From JBBRCX01 sp038204465 (lineage in GTDB: Bacteria > Planctomycetota > Phycisphaerae > Tepidisphaerales > Tepidisphaeraceae), in assembly GCA_038204465.1 (NCBI GenBank), contig JBBRCX010000021.1, positions 1 through 48,928 on the forward strand: 48,928 nt of DNA, written 5' to 3'. The number at the start of each line of letters is the position of its first letter. Position 1 is the first letter of the stretch. The translations under genes and the position numbers were made by a program. Positions 26,011-33,536 of this stretch are shown piece after piece. A model generated the notes under the pieces. The model was not told the DNA's origin. It saw only the letters and a program-made list of their open reading frames with translations, and did not search any database.

Positions 26011-26271
26011 TTATTTCTTGAAGTATGCGGCGTTTTTCTCGATGAAGCTTGCCCACTCCGCCGGAAGGTCTTCCTGGGGGAATATTGCGGTGACCGGGCA
26101 CTCATCGACGCATAGGCCGCAATCGATGCAGGTGTCCGGATCGATGTAGAGCTGCTCGGCCGGCTCGAAATTCGGGTTCTCCTTGGTGGGGTGGATGCAG
26201 TCCACCGGGCAGACGGCGACACAAGCGGTGTCCTTGGTGCCGATGCACGGTTGTGCAATGATATGTGCCAT
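26011..26271 (-). CDS. 7Fe-type ferredoxin
   Basis: An 86-residue protein. Cys residues are C9, C17, C21 (followed by Pro), C25, then C48, C51, C54 and C58. In 7Fe ferredoxins of the Azotobacter FdI type, the equivalents of C9, C17 and C58 bind a 3Fe-4S cluster and C21, C48, C51 and C54 a 4Fe-4S cluster. This protein fits that scheme, because the extra Cys of an 8Fe form is absent (IGTKDTA between C9 and C17). The C-terminal helix (EWASFIEKNAAYFKK) is conserved in the family. It carries electrons in the cytoplasm; the partner is unknown. AAGGAG upstream and a TTGCCG-N16-TATAAT promoter support the ATG at 26271. Confidence 0.9.
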   Translation of the reverse strand: MAHIIAQPCIGTKDTACVAVCPVDCIHPTKENPNFEPAEQLYIDPDTCIDCGLCVDECPVTAIFPQEDLPAEWASFIEKNAAYFKK

Positions 26272-26311
26272 CGCAAGACTCCTTGAGGCTCCGAACTCTT
26301 TCGAGCCCTTC

Positions 26312-26339
26312 ATTATAAGAGGATCGGTGGGGTCGGCAA
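26312..26339 (-). promoter_or_regulatory. Promoter of the ferredoxin gene
   Basis: On the minus strand, TTGCCG (26334-26339), a 16-nt spacer and a perfect TATAAT (26312-26317). The leader to the ATG at 26271 is about 34 nt and contains AAGGAG. Confidence 0.65.
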
Positions 26340-26411
26340 CAGATCGATTGAATTTGAACAGCGGACAGCGGGCAGCGGGCAGCAATTCACCGCATCAACG
26401 TCCGATCCGGG

Positions 26412-27992
26412 CTATTCCAGAATGAGCGACCGGCCGGTCATTTCCGGGGGCTTCTGGAGGCCGGCCATGTGGAGGAGAGTGGGCGCGACGTCGGCGAGGC
26501 GTCCGCCCTCGCGCAGGTTTTTTCCGCGGAAGCGATCGTCGGCAACGATGATCTCGACATCGTAGGTGGTGTGCGCCGTATGCGGGCCGCCCGTGGCGGG
26601 GTCGATCATCTGCTCGCAGTTTCCATGGTCTGCGGTGACGATGGCCGCTCCGTTTTGAAGCTCAAGCGCCTCGAGGATCTTGCCCACGCACTCGTCAACC
26701 ACTTCGACGGCCTTCACGGCGGCGGCCAGGACGCCGGTGTGCCCGACCATGTCGCCGTTCGCGAAGTTGACGACGATGAGATCGTATTGCGCGGAGTTGA
26801 TCCGGCGCACGACCTCGTCACAGACGCCGTATGCGCTCATCTGGGGAATCTGGTCGTAAGTGCTGACCTGCGGGGAGGGAACCATCTGGCGGTCTTCGCC
26901 GGGGAAGGGGGGCTCTCGATAGTCATTGAAGAAAAACGTGACGTGGGGAAACTTTTCTGTTTCCGCGCTGCGGAACTGCCTGAGTCCGAGGGTCGAGAGG
27001 TACTCGCCGAGAATGCCGGTCATCTTCTGCGGTTTCGGGTAGGCGACGTGGACCGGAAGTCCCTGCTCGTAAGCGGTCATGGTGCAGAAGAACAGGTCGA
27101 GCTTCGGACCGCGATCGAAACCGGTGAAATCGTCGAGCACGAACGCTTTGGTCAATTCGCGCGGGCGATCGCCGCGGTAGTTGCAGAAGATAATGGAGTC
27201 GCCGCGCGCAACCGTGGCCAGCGGCGCCGTGCCGTCGGCGCCGGTGATGACGGACGGCTGGACGAACTCATCGCCGCGCATGTTCGGCTCGGTGGGATGG
27301 TCGTAGGAGTAGGTTACCGCCGCCTCGGCGGAGCGGAACTTGGCTCCTTCGCCGTAGCGGATCGCTCGATAGGCCTTCTCGACGCGCGGCCAGCGGTTAT
27401 CGCGGTCCATCGCGTAGTAGCGCCCGATGCCGGTTGCGATCCGCCCGACGCCAATGGAGGTCATCCGCGCGTTGACCTGCCGGAGGTATTCGATGCCCGA
27501 ATTCGGCGAGGTGTCGCGCCCATCGGTGAATGCGTGCAAAAAGACGCGTCCGAGCCCGCGCCGGCGGCACAATTCGAGGCACCCGTAGAGGTGCTCCAGA
27601 AGCCCATGGACGCCGGCATCGCTCACGATCCCGAAGAGGTGGAGGTTGGTGTTTTTCTCCAGTGCATTGGTGACGGCGGCGTTGAGCTCGGGGTTTTCGT
27701 AGAACTCACCGTCGCGGATCGCCTTGGTGATTCGGACGGACTCCTGGTCGACGATGCGGCCGGCGCCGATGTTCTGGTGGCCCACCTCGCTGTTGCCCAT
27801 GGCGCCTTCGGGGAGCCCGACCTCGAAGCCGCTGGTGTGGATCAGGGCGTTGGGATACTCGGCGAGGAGCTTGTCGGCGACGGGATGTTTCGCGAGGAAG
27901 ACGGCGTTGGCGTGGTTCCACTGAGGGTAAGGGTTCTTCCCCCATCCGTCGCGGATGATCAGCACGATCGGTCGTTTGGCAAAGCCCGGCAA
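26412..27992 (-). CDS. gpmI: 2,3-bisphosphoglycerate-independent phosphoglycerate mutase
   Basis: A 526-residue protein, the usual length for the enzyme. It interconverts 3- and 2-phosphoglycerate in glycolysis with two Mn2+ ions and a phosphoserine intermediate. Seen: the metal motif RDGWG (D15), the nucleophile in GAMGNSEVGH (S68), HAFTDGRDTSP, NYRGDRPRELTKAF, NFANGDMVGHTG and TADHGNCEQM. The start is TTG at 27992, preceded by AAAGGA at a suitable distance, so a TTG start is well supported. The 300-bp leader region carries two mutually exclusive small hairpins. It is convergent with nothing and stands alone on the minus strand, upstream of the ferredoxin group. Confidence 0.95.
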   Translation of the reverse strand: MPGFAKRPIVLIIRDGWGKNPYPQWNHANAVFLAKHPVADKLLAEYPNALIHTSGFEVGLPEGAMGNSEVGHQNIGAGRIVDQESVRITKAIRDGEFYENPELNAAVTNALEKNTNLHLFGIVSDAGVHGLLEHLYGCLELCRRRGLGRVFLHAFTDGRDTSPNSGIEYLRQVNARMTSIGVGRIATGIGRYYAMDRDNRWPRVEKAYRAIRYGEGAKFRSAEAAVTYSYDHPTEPNMRGDEFVQPSVITGADGTAPLATVARGDSIIFCNYRGDRPRELTKAFVLDDFTGFDRGPKLDLFFCTMTAYEQGLPVHVAYPKPQKMTGILGEYLSTLGLRQFRSAETEKFPHVTFFFNDYREPPFPGEDRQMVPSPQVSTYDQIPQMSAYGVCDEVVRRINSAQYDLIVVNFANGDMVGHTGVLAAAVKAVEVVDECVGKILEALELQNGAAIVTADHGNCEQMIDPATGGPHTAHTTYDVEIIVADDRFRGKNLREGGRLADVAPTLLHMAGLQKPPEMTGRSLILE

Positions 27993-28040
27993 CTCGATCC
28001 TTTCGAAAAGCCCGCGTGCATCTTACGTCACGAGCCGGGC

Positions 28041-28071
28041 CGGAGAAATCTCCGCCGCGCAGGCGCGGAGA
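28041..28071 (-). promoter_or_regulatory. Alternative hairpins in the gpmI leader
   Basis: Three segments on the minus strand: TCTCCGC (28065-28071), GCGGAGA (28049-28056) and TCTCCG (28041-28046). The middle one can pair with either neighbour, so the two stems exclude each other. They lie about 50-80 nt before the TTG start. I see nothing else recognisable in 27993-28262. Confidence 0.3.
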
Positions 28072-28262
28072 CGAGACTGGACCTCGGATGAAACACAGTT
28101 GCGCGGAGATGAAAGACCAGGGCACATAAAAGTTTTTCTCGCGCTGTCTCGCGCCGCGCGTTCGCGGCCGGAGCGCTCGTCGGCGTGCAGGTGCAATCAA
28201 TTCCTCCCATCAGGGGGGCCCGGACAAAGAGTGAAAAAAGAAAAGGCAATCGAAAAAAGGCG

Positions 28263-28291
28263 TTGACGGGGAATTTTCAGCCGCGTAAATT
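28263..28291 (+). promoter_or_regulatory. Strong sigma70-type promoter of the Lys/Ser micro-protein
   Basis: TTGACG at 28263-28268, exactly 17 nt, TAAATT at 28286-28291. Predicted start near 28298, then AAAGGAGGT and the ATG at 28320. Confidence 0.75.
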
Positions 28292-28319
28292 TGTCATGTA
28301 GAAAGGAGGTACAAGCGCC

Positions 28320-28391
28320 ATGGCAAAGAAGAGCTCAAGCAAGAAGTCGGGCAAGAAGTCTTCCAAGAAGACGACCAAGTCGAAGAAGTAA
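28320..28391 (+). CDS. 23-residue lysine/serine-rich basic micro-protein
   Basis: An ATG at 28320 with a full-length AAAGGAGGT ribosome-binding site about 10 nt upstream opens a 23-codon frame ending in TAA at 28389-28391. The peptide starts MAKKSSSKKSGKKSSKKTTK and ends SKK. It has 11 Lys and 9 Ser/Thr and no acidic residue, arranged as five KK pairs separated by two or three Ser/Thr/Gly residues plus a final KK. The promoter, ribosome-binding site and terminator are all near-ideal, so it is a dedicated, probably highly expressed unit. The composition matches tails of H1-like and HU-like DNA-binding proteins; binding of nucleic acid is inference. It is too short for most gene callers. No homologue is known to me. 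Confidence 0.75.
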   Translation: MAKKSSSKKSGKKSSKKTTKSKK

Positions 28392-28511
28392 ATTCTTCGC
28401 GCGGGATTTGGTCCCGCTATGCCGGCCCGTGGCTCCGATGCCGGCGGAATAGTTCGACATACCATTTTCCGTTTTGGGCCTTGGCTCCAACTTAGGCCAC
28501 GAAACATAAGG

Positions 28512-28547
28512 AAGCCTTCCACGCCACGGCGGAAGGCTTTCTTTTTT
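28512..28547 (+). terminator. Strong intrinsic terminator of the micro-protein unit
   Basis: Stem AAGCCTTCC/GGAAGGCTT (28512-28520 with 28531-28539), a 10-nt loop, then TCTTTTTT. The 120-nt 3' region before it also holds GCGGGA/TCCCGC (around 28402-28418). No other gene is seen in 28392-28718. Confidence 0.88.
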
Positions 28548-28718
28548 GGTCATTGATCTCCACTCGTCATTCGCCGGGATCCGCCTGTATCACGGAGACA
28601 GGTGGACAGCCGACACGGGGAAATGACCGCCAACATTGGCCAAACTTCCTTGTAACGGCCGATAACTTGAAGGAAAATCCGCCGGAACGGACTGCACGCA
28701 CCACACGGAGGTGGCCTC

Positions 28719-29993
28719 ATGCGAATCATCGCCCTGATGAATCAGAAGGGCGGGGTCGGCAAGACGACGACGACCGTCAACCTTGGCGCCGCCCTGGCCG
28801 AGCTGGGGAAACGTGTCTGCCTCATCGATCTCGACCCCCAGGCCCACCTGACGATTAACTACGGCGTGGAGCCCTCGCCCGAGATCTGCTCGCTTTACGA
28901 CGTGCTTATTGAGGGCAAGAGCTTTCTCGAGGCGGTGCACAAGGTCGAGCCGAACATTGCGCTGGTTCCCAGCTCGATCGACCTGGCCGGCGCCGAGATC
29001 GAGCTCGTGTCGGTGCTGGGGCGCGAAACACTGCTCAAGAAGCGGCTGGAGGCGGCGCAGCACGATTTCGATTTTATTTTGCTCGACTGTCCGCCGTCGC
29101 TTGGGCTGCTGACACTCAATGCGCTGGCGGTTGCCGGTGAAGTGATCATTCCGATGCAGCCGCACTTTCTGTCGCTGCAAGGCGTGGCGAAGCTGCTGGA
29201 GACGGTGCAGCTGGTCGGCCGGCGGATGAATCCCTCGCTGAAGGTCAGTGGAATCGTGCTGACGATGTGGGATGCGCAGACGAAGCTGAGCAGTGAAGTG
29301 GTGAATGAGCTGAAAGGATTCATCGAGGCGGCGCAGGGCAAGCCGTTGCCCTGGGCGGGGGCGAAGGTCTTCAACAGCAAGATTCGCCGGAACATCAAGC
29401 TCGCGGAGTCGCCGAGCTTCGGGCAGACGATTATCAAATACGACCCGACGAGCAACGGAGCTGCCGACTACCGGGCGCTAGCGCGCGAGCTGCTTGGGAT
29501 GGAGGGCGCGACGGCTGCGACGCTGACTGCGGAAGCGGCGGGCGCCGCAGCAGTCGAACCGGAGCTGGTCAGCGCGGGCGAGAGTTCGGTGAGACCTGCG
29601 GCTGCGCGGATTGTTCCTCCTTCTGCAGCACTAACCGACCCTGTGTCGCGGCCGGCGCCGGCGGCTCAGGCTGTGCCCGCTTCCGCGGCGAGCGCGCTGG
29701 GAGGGAATGACCCGGTGACTGCCGGCACGTCGGGCGGCGCTAAACCGATTGGTCCGTTCTCGACGGCGCCGATTGTGTCATCGGTGAAACCTTCTGTACC
29801 ACGACCTCGCCCTTCGGTGCGGCCATCGGCTGCGCCGGCGGCTCCTGGTGTACCTCCGGCTCAGCCCGCGGCGCCGGTGCAGCTTTCGATCAATCCTGAG
29901 ATCGAACCGGCGAAACTCGCCGCGGCACGCGCGCCGGCGGTGAAGCGTCCCGCGCCGGCGCCGGCGCCGGCGGACACCGAAGCGGTGGCGTAA
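28719..29993 (+). CDS. ParA-family ATPase with Pro/Ala-rich C-terminal extension
   Basis: A 424-residue protein. Residues 1-265 form a deviant-Walker P-loop ATPase: QKGGVGKTTTTVNLG (Walker A with signature Lys), CLIDLDPQAHLT (A'), ILLDCPPSLGLLT (Walker B), then VSGIVLTMWDAQTKLSSEVV and the terminal motif NSKIRRNIKLAESPSFGQTI. This is the Soj/ParA type that binds DNA non-specifically and positions cargo or segregates chromosomes. The last 160 residues are a disordered Ala/Pro/Val-rich tail (PRPRPSVRPSAAPAAPGVPP), unusual for ParA. There is no parB or parS nearby, so it may position something else. GGAGGT a few bases before the ATG supports the start. It follows the Lys-rich micro-protein unit. 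Confidence 0.88.
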   Translation: MRIIALMNQKGGVGKTTTTVNLGAALAELGKRVCLIDLDPQAHLTINYGVEPSPEICSLYDVLIEGKSFLEAVHKVEPNIALVPSSIDLAGAEIELVSVLGRETLLKKRLEAAQHDFDFILLDCPPSLGLLTLNALAVAGEVIIPMQPHFLSLQGVAKLLETVQLVGRRMNPSLKVSGIVLTMWDAQTKLSSEVVNELKGFIEAAQGKPLPWAGAKVFNSKIRRNIKLAESPSFGQTIIKYDPTSNGAADYRALARELLGMEGATAATLTAEAAGAAAVEPELVSAGESSVRPAAARIVPPSAALTDPVSRPAPAAQAVPASAASALGGNDPVTAGTSGGAKPIGPFSTAPIVSSVKPSVPRPRPSVRPSAAPAAPGVPPAQPAAPVQLSINPEIEPAKLAAARAPAVKRPAPAPAPADTEAVA

Positions 29994-30005
29994 CCGCGGC
30001 AATCG

Positions 30006-30377
30006 ATGCGCGCCCTCCGCCACACCGCCTGGGTCGTCACCGTCCTGTACTGGGGGTTGATCTGCGTGCTCACCCACCTTTCGCCGCGCGACGTTCCGCA
30101 CGTGAGCATTAACGACAAGCTCGTTCACTTCCTCATGTACGGCGGTTTCGGATTCCTGCTGGGGCTGGCGCTGCACTTTAGCGGCGTCAGGCGTTGGATC
30201 TTTCTACTCGTGCTACTGATCGCCCTGGCTTATGGCGCGATCGACGAGTGGACACAGCCCATTTTCGGCCGCACGTGCGATTTGTTCGACTGGCTCGCCG
30301 ACGCCGGCGGCGCGCTTTCCGCTGTGGCGCTGCTTTTCTTGCTGCTGCGCATCACCCGGCGGAGCGCCCCGATCTAA
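30006..30377 (+). CDS. VanZ-family membrane protein
   Basis: A 123-residue protein with four hydrophobic helices: VVTVLYWGLICVLTHLS, KLVHFLMYGGFGFLLGLAL, WIFLLVLLIALAYGAIDE and AGGALSAVALLFLLLRI. The core motifs of the VanZ-like family are present: the Lys-x-x-His-Phe in DKLVHFLMYGGFGFLLG and DEWTQPIFGRTCDLFDWLADAGG. VanZ confers low-level teicoplanin resistance in enterococci, but most homologues have no known function. It starts 12 bp after the ParA stop and is likely co-transcribed. Confidence 0.85.
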   Translation: MRALRHTAWVVTVLYWGLICVLTHLSPRDVPHVSINDKLVHFLMYGGFGFLLGLALHFSGVRRWIFLLVLLIALAYGAIDEWTQPIFGRTCDLFDWLADAGGALSAVALLFLLLRITRRSAPI

Positions 30378-30413
30378 CTCGATTCGGACTACTCCATGCT
30401 TCCCCTCGTCCGC

Positions 30414-30419
30414 TAAAAT
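30414..30419 (+). promoter_or_regulatory. -10 box immediately before the HIT gene
   Basis: TAAAAT ending 6 nt before the ATG at 30426. It would start transcription on or next to the ATG. No clear -35 is seen. Confidence 0.35.
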
Positions 30420-30425
30420 GCGGGG

Positions 30426-30941
30426 ATGGAGAGGGCCCTGTTCGCGCCGTGGCGAATCGAATACATCCGCTCCCTTCACAAGGAGCCGGGCGACAAGTGC
30501 TTCTTCTGCGAGGCGGTCGCCGCCGATGAGGCAGGACGCGCGAGCAGGCTGGTGCTCTGGACGACGGATTCGACGATCGTGTTGATCAACCATTTTCCCT
30601 ACACGAATGGACATTTGCTGGTCGCGCCGCGGGCGCACAAGGCGGAACTGGAACAACTGACGCCGGATGAGCAGCTGGACCTGATTCGCCAGACGAGCGA
30701 ATGCGTGCGGCTGCTGAAGCGCGCGGTGTCGGCGCAAGGCTTCAACATCGGCATCAACCTGGGGCGCCCCGCCGGCGCCGGAGTGCCGGGGCACCTGCAC
30801 CAGCACATCGTGCCGCGCTGGTCGGGCGATACCAATTTCATGCACGTCGTCGGCGAGGTGAGCGTGGTGCCGCAGGCGATGAGCCAGTTGTACGAGGAAC
30901 TGATGCGCATCGGGCGTGAGATCGGCTTGAGGATGGGTTGA
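30426..30941 (+). CDS. HIT-family hydrolase/AMP-transferase
   Basis: A 171-residue protein. The histidine triad is HLHQHIVPRW (H123, H125, H127), the active-site strand of nucleotide hydrolases and transferases. The N-terminal CFFC (C25-C28) is a likely Zn site of the HIT subgroup related to diadenosine tetraphosphate hydrolases and phosphorylases. VLINHFPYTNGHLLVAPRAH is the conserved substrate-pocket stretch. It probably cleaves AppppA or nucleotide monoesters. It has no Shine-Dalgarno and starts 6 nt after a TAAAAT, so it may be leaderless. It lies 48 bp after VanZ. Confidence 0.9.
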   Translation: MERALFAPWRIEYIRSLHKEPGDKCFFCEAVAADEAGRASRLVLWTTDSTIVLINHFPYTNGHLLVAPRAHKAELEQLTPDEQLDLIRQTSECVRLLKRAVSAQGFNIGINLGRPAGAGVPGHLHQHIVPRWSGDTNFMHVVGEVSVVPQAMSQLYEELMRIGREIGLRMG

Positions 30942-30981
30942 GCGGAAGACAATTTGGGGAATTGCCCGCAGCACGCCGCCT

Positions 30982-31010
30982 TTGACGTTCGCGCGCGGGC
31001 GTCTTACCTT
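30982..31010 (+). promoter_or_regulatory. Promoter just before the small gene at 31019
   Basis: TTGACG at 30982-30987, a 17-nt spacer, TACCTT at 31005-31010, then 8 nt to the ATG. There is no Shine-Dalgarno; a leaderless transcript is predicted. Confidence 0.4.
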
Positions 31011-31018
31011 CTGCCGCC

Positions 31019-31312
31019 ATGGACGATGCGCTTCGTAAGGACCTGCGCCCCGGCACACGGGTGAAGGTGATCCAGCAGATCGCCGCCCGCGACTACAGCT
31101 GGTCGAGCGACGTGCGCGGCACGGTTGTGGCTTATGAGCAGAAGCAGACCGGAAGCTGGTTTGCCCACTCGAAGAACGACAAGCTGTGGCTCGACCGGCT
31201 TACGCTGCGCAAAGAGGACGGCGAGCTGACGACGCTCAACCTCGATGAGTTCAGCCACGTTGAAATCGAGACAGCCGGCGCTGGCGCTGCTCCGGCGGAA
31301 AAAGCGGAATGA
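31019..31312 (+). CDS. Small protein of unknown function
   Basis: A 97-residue protein, not assigned. It starts MDDALRKDLRPGTRVKVIQQ and continues with short beta strands (SSDVRGTVVAYEQKQTGSWF, DKLWLDRLTLRKEDGELTTL). The pattern of basic loop, glycine turn and aromatic strands looks like a small beta-barrel, possibly SH3- or KOW-like. The C-terminal 14 residues are an Ala/Glu tail. It carries its own promoter and lies between the HIT gene and the PfkB kinase. It appears soluble, without signal or membrane segment. Confidence 0.6.
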   Translation: MDDALRKDLRPGTRVKVIQQIAARDYSWSSDVRGTVVAYEQKQTGSWFAHSKNDKLWLDRLTLRKEDGELTTLNLDEFSHVEIETAGAGAAPAEKAE

Positions 31313-31375
31313 GTCTGACCTGCCAGTGTGAGGCGTTTTGGCGACAGCTATCCTTGACTAGAAACCTCCGGGGCT

Positions 31376-32305
31376 ATGGACGCAGCGCTATTTGGACTGA
31401 TTGTGGCAGACGTCATCGCGGAGCCGATGGACGTGCGCCGGCCGCCTCCGCCTGGAGGACTGAGCCTCATTAGTTCGGTGACGCTCACAACCGGCGGCAA
31501 CGTTTGTAACACCGGGCTGGCGATGGCGCGGCTGGGGATGAAGGTGGCGGGGGCGGGGCTGGTGGGCAGAGACGTGCTGGGGGCGGCGGTGGTTGAGCGG
31601 CTGAAGGGCGCGGGGATAGACACATCGTGCGTGTTCACGACCGACGCCGCGCAGACCAGCGGCACGATCGTGGCCGTCGAGGCCGGCGGGGAGCGTTGCT
31701 TCTTTCATACGCCCGGCGCGACGAACCTTCTCGATGCGGAGGCGTTCCGTCGGAGCTTTTCGGTGTTCCGGCAGAGCAAGTACGTTCAGATCGGTTACTT
31801 CGGGCTTCTCCCCTCGCTGACGCCAGCGCTGCCGGGCTTGCTCGCTGAATTGCGGTCGAACGCACCGGACACGAAGATCGCGCTGGACACGGTGAACCCG
31901 CCGGCGCGGCGCGAACTATTGGATCCGATTTTGCCGCATCTGGACGTGTTCGCCCCAAGCCGCACCGAGGCGGTCGATCTCACGGGAGAAACCGCGCCGC
32001 ATAAGATGGTGGCTGCGTTTCGTGCACACATGCCGCGCGGCCTGATCGGAATCAAGCTGGACGTGGAGGGGTGCTATCTCGACGATGGCTCGCGCTCCGT
32101 CACGGTTCCGAGCTATAAGATCAATGTCGTCGATACCACCGGCGCGGGGGACACGTGGTTCGGGGGGCTGCTGACCGGCCTGATCAAAGGCATGCCGCTG
32201 GAACGAGCGGGGCAATTCGCAAATCGGGCGGCGGCCGACTGCTGCACGGCGCTGGGGGCTTCGGCGGGCGTGAAGTCGTTTGAAGAGACCGCTGCGCGGT
32301 TATGA
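31376..32305 (+). CDS. PfkB-family carbohydrate kinase
   Basis: A 309-residue protein, normal for the ribokinase family. It shows TTGGNVCNTGLAMARLGMKV (substrate-binding glycine motif), FFHTPGATNLL, VFAPSRTEAVDLTGE, and the catalytic signature DTTGAGDTWFGGLLTGL, with the catalytic Asp and anion-hole glycines. It phosphorylates a sugar or nucleoside with ATP; the substrate cannot be read from sequence. The last residues, ASAGVKSFEETAARL, are echoed by a short sequence downstream at 32661-32687, suggesting a local duplication. A TATCCT and a TAGAAA lie upstream, but neither has a clear -35. Confidence 0.9.
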   Translation: MDAALFGLIVADVIAEPMDVRRPPPPGGLSLISSVTLTTGGNVCNTGLAMARLGMKVAGAGLVGRDVLGAAVVERLKGAGIDTSCVFTTDAAQTSGTIVAVEAGGERCFFHTPGATNLLDAEAFRRSFSVFRQSKYVQIGYFGLLPSLTPALPGLLAELRSNAPDTKIALDTVNPPARRELLDPILPHLDVFAPSRTEAVDLTGETAPHKMVAAFRAHMPRGLIGIKLDVEGCYLDDGSRSVTVPSYKINVVDTTGAGDTWFGGLLTGLIKGMPLERAGQFANRAAADCCTALGASAGVKSFEETAARL

Positions 32306-32406
32306 GGAAGGATCGGAACCGCGCGTGCTCGCGGGATTCGATCCGATGCATGGGGCGGGGCGACGGGTCAACGAAAACTGGAAATCCTTGATGATGGGTG
32401 AGTGTG

Positions 32407-32640
32407 ATGAAGGCGCCGATGGTGGGCACGTGGGCGGTGGCTGTGGAAGGTGTCCGGCCTTTCACGATTCACGGAGACTTGTATTACGAACTGCACGTTC
32501 GCCGGCTCGATGGAGCGAGCGAGGAGCTGCTTGCGCTGCGCGTCCCGCAGCACGCGACCTCGGGGGAGCCGAAGGCCGGGGACAGGCTCACCATCACGTT
32601 CCTGATGGGGCAGGTCACGGCGGCTGACCGAAGTGCGTGA
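32407..32640 (+). CDS. Small unknown protein whose 3' end is duplicated downstream
   Basis: A 77-residue protein starting at ATG 32407 (an in-frame GTG at 32398 would add three residues). No family is recognised. It has strands MVGTWAVAVEG, GDLYYELHVRRL and a C-terminal KAGDRLTITFLMGQVTAA. The alternation suggests a small OB-like or beta-barrel fold, which is a guess. The 58 bases encoding most of the C-terminus are repeated exactly at 33555-33612, where the same reading frame again runs to a stop (GQVTAAKRSE instead of GQVTAADRSA). The gene therefore looks as if it was split or tail-duplicated by the dioxygenase segment. Confidence 0.55.
   Translation: MKAPMVGTWAVAVEGVRPFTIHGDLYYELHVRRLDGASEELLALRVPQHATSGEPKAGDRLTITFLMGQVTAADRSA
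32567..32624 (+). repeat. 58-bp perfect direct repeat, copy 1
   Basis: Identical over 58 bases to 33555-33612. It lies inside the 3' end of the small gene at 32407-32640. The two copies are 988 bp apart and bracket the dioxygenase gene. Confidence 0.95.
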
Positions 32641-32660
32641 GTGCTGCTGTACGCTGGCCC

Positions 32661-32687
32661 GCGGGCGTGAAGACCTTTGACGAACCG
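32661..32687 (+). repeat. Possible remnant of a second PfkB 3' end
   Basis: gcgggcgtgaag followed by acctttgacgaa encodes AGVKTFDEP, matching AGVKSFEET at the end of the PfkB kinase (32264-32290), with 12 identical bases and about 20 of 27 overall. It follows the small gene's stop. It may be the trace of a tandem duplication that preceded the dioxygenase insertion; chance cannot be excluded. Confidence 0.35.
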
Positions 32688-32819
32688 ATGTACCAAGGTA
32701 GGGGAGACAGATGTCTTGAAGCTGCGTACGCCGTAGACGCAACCGCTGAGCGGCGGACAAAAGCTTGTGAAGCGATCTGCTTCGACAGGAGCGAGGCGTC
32801 GCAATCTTTTTGCTTCTTC

Positions 32820-33536
32820 ATGTGCTTTGTAGCTGACGACATTCTCAAGAGGTTAAGTCACGATGGGTTTACCATCGTGCCGGGCGTGCTAACATCTGCC
32901 GAGGTCGCATGTCTCATCGCTCGACTCAGCGCCAGCGGCCATGACGCCTTGGCGGTGCGGGCGCGACGTGAGCGTGTGTATGCGATGCGGAATCTGCTTC
33001 AGGTCGAAGAAGTCGCTCAACTCGCGGATTCACCGGCGCTGCGACGCTGGGTGAAGCCGGTCGTAGGCGTCGGCGCGGTTGCGGTGCGCGGGCTGCTCTT
33101 CGATAAAAGCCTGGATTCCAACTGGAAGGTGGCATGGCATCAGGACCTGTCGATCGCGGTGCGAGAGAGGAAGAACGTGCCGGGGTTTGGTCCCTGGTCT
33201 TGTAAAGCCGGCAGGGCGCACGTCCAGCCGCCTGTGGAGATCTTGAAAAAGATGCTCACGGTGCGCGTGCATCTGGACAATTGCGGACCAGCCAGCGGGC
33301 CGCTGAAAGTAATCGCAGGTTCTCACAAGCGTGGGCTGCTCGCGCCGGATCAGATTCGATGCTGCACCAATCGGATACCGATTGAATGCCACGTTCCGGC
33401 TGGTGGCATATTGCTCATGCGGCCACTCCTTCTGCACGCGTCCTCGTCCGCTGTCGCGCGCCAGTCCCGCCGGGTCATTCACTTGGAGTACGCTGCAGGC
33501 CCGCTGCCCGCGGGGCTCGAATGGCAGGCGGCGTAG
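32820..33536 (+). CDS. Phytanoyl-CoA dioxygenase (PhyH)-family protein
   Basis: A protein of about 238 residues starting at ATG 32820. It opens DDILKRLSHDGFTIVPGVL, the usual N-terminus of PhyH-like Fe(II)/2-oxoglutarate oxygenases. The facial triad is visible as WHQD (H107, D109) and a distal His in RPLLLHASS (H206). R217 or R218 (SRRVIHLEYA) is the probable 2-oxoglutarate ligand, and GPLKVIAGSHKRG is a conserved family segment. It hydroxylates an unknown small molecule. The frame is open further upstream to 32637, but that part is low in similarity to the family. The gene sits in a lower-GC segment flanked by 58-bp direct repeats and is probably acquired. Confidence 0.82.
   Translation: MCFVADDILKRLSHDGFTIVPGVLTSAEVACLIARLSASGHDALAVRARRERVYAMRNLLQVEEVAQLADSPALRRWVKPVVGVGAVAVRGLLFDKSLDSNWKVAWHQDLSIAVRERKNVPGFGPWSCKAGRAHVQPPVEILKKMLTVRVHLDNCGPASGPLKVIAGSHKRGLLAPDQIRCCTNRIPIECHVPAGGILLMRPLLLHASSSAVARQSRRVIHLEYAAGPLPAGLEWQAA

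Noticed and set aside
26469..28091. 540-codon plus-strand open frame opposite gpmI
   Set aside because: gpmI has every catalytic motif on the minus strand; the opposite frame is long only because of GC-rich codon structure.
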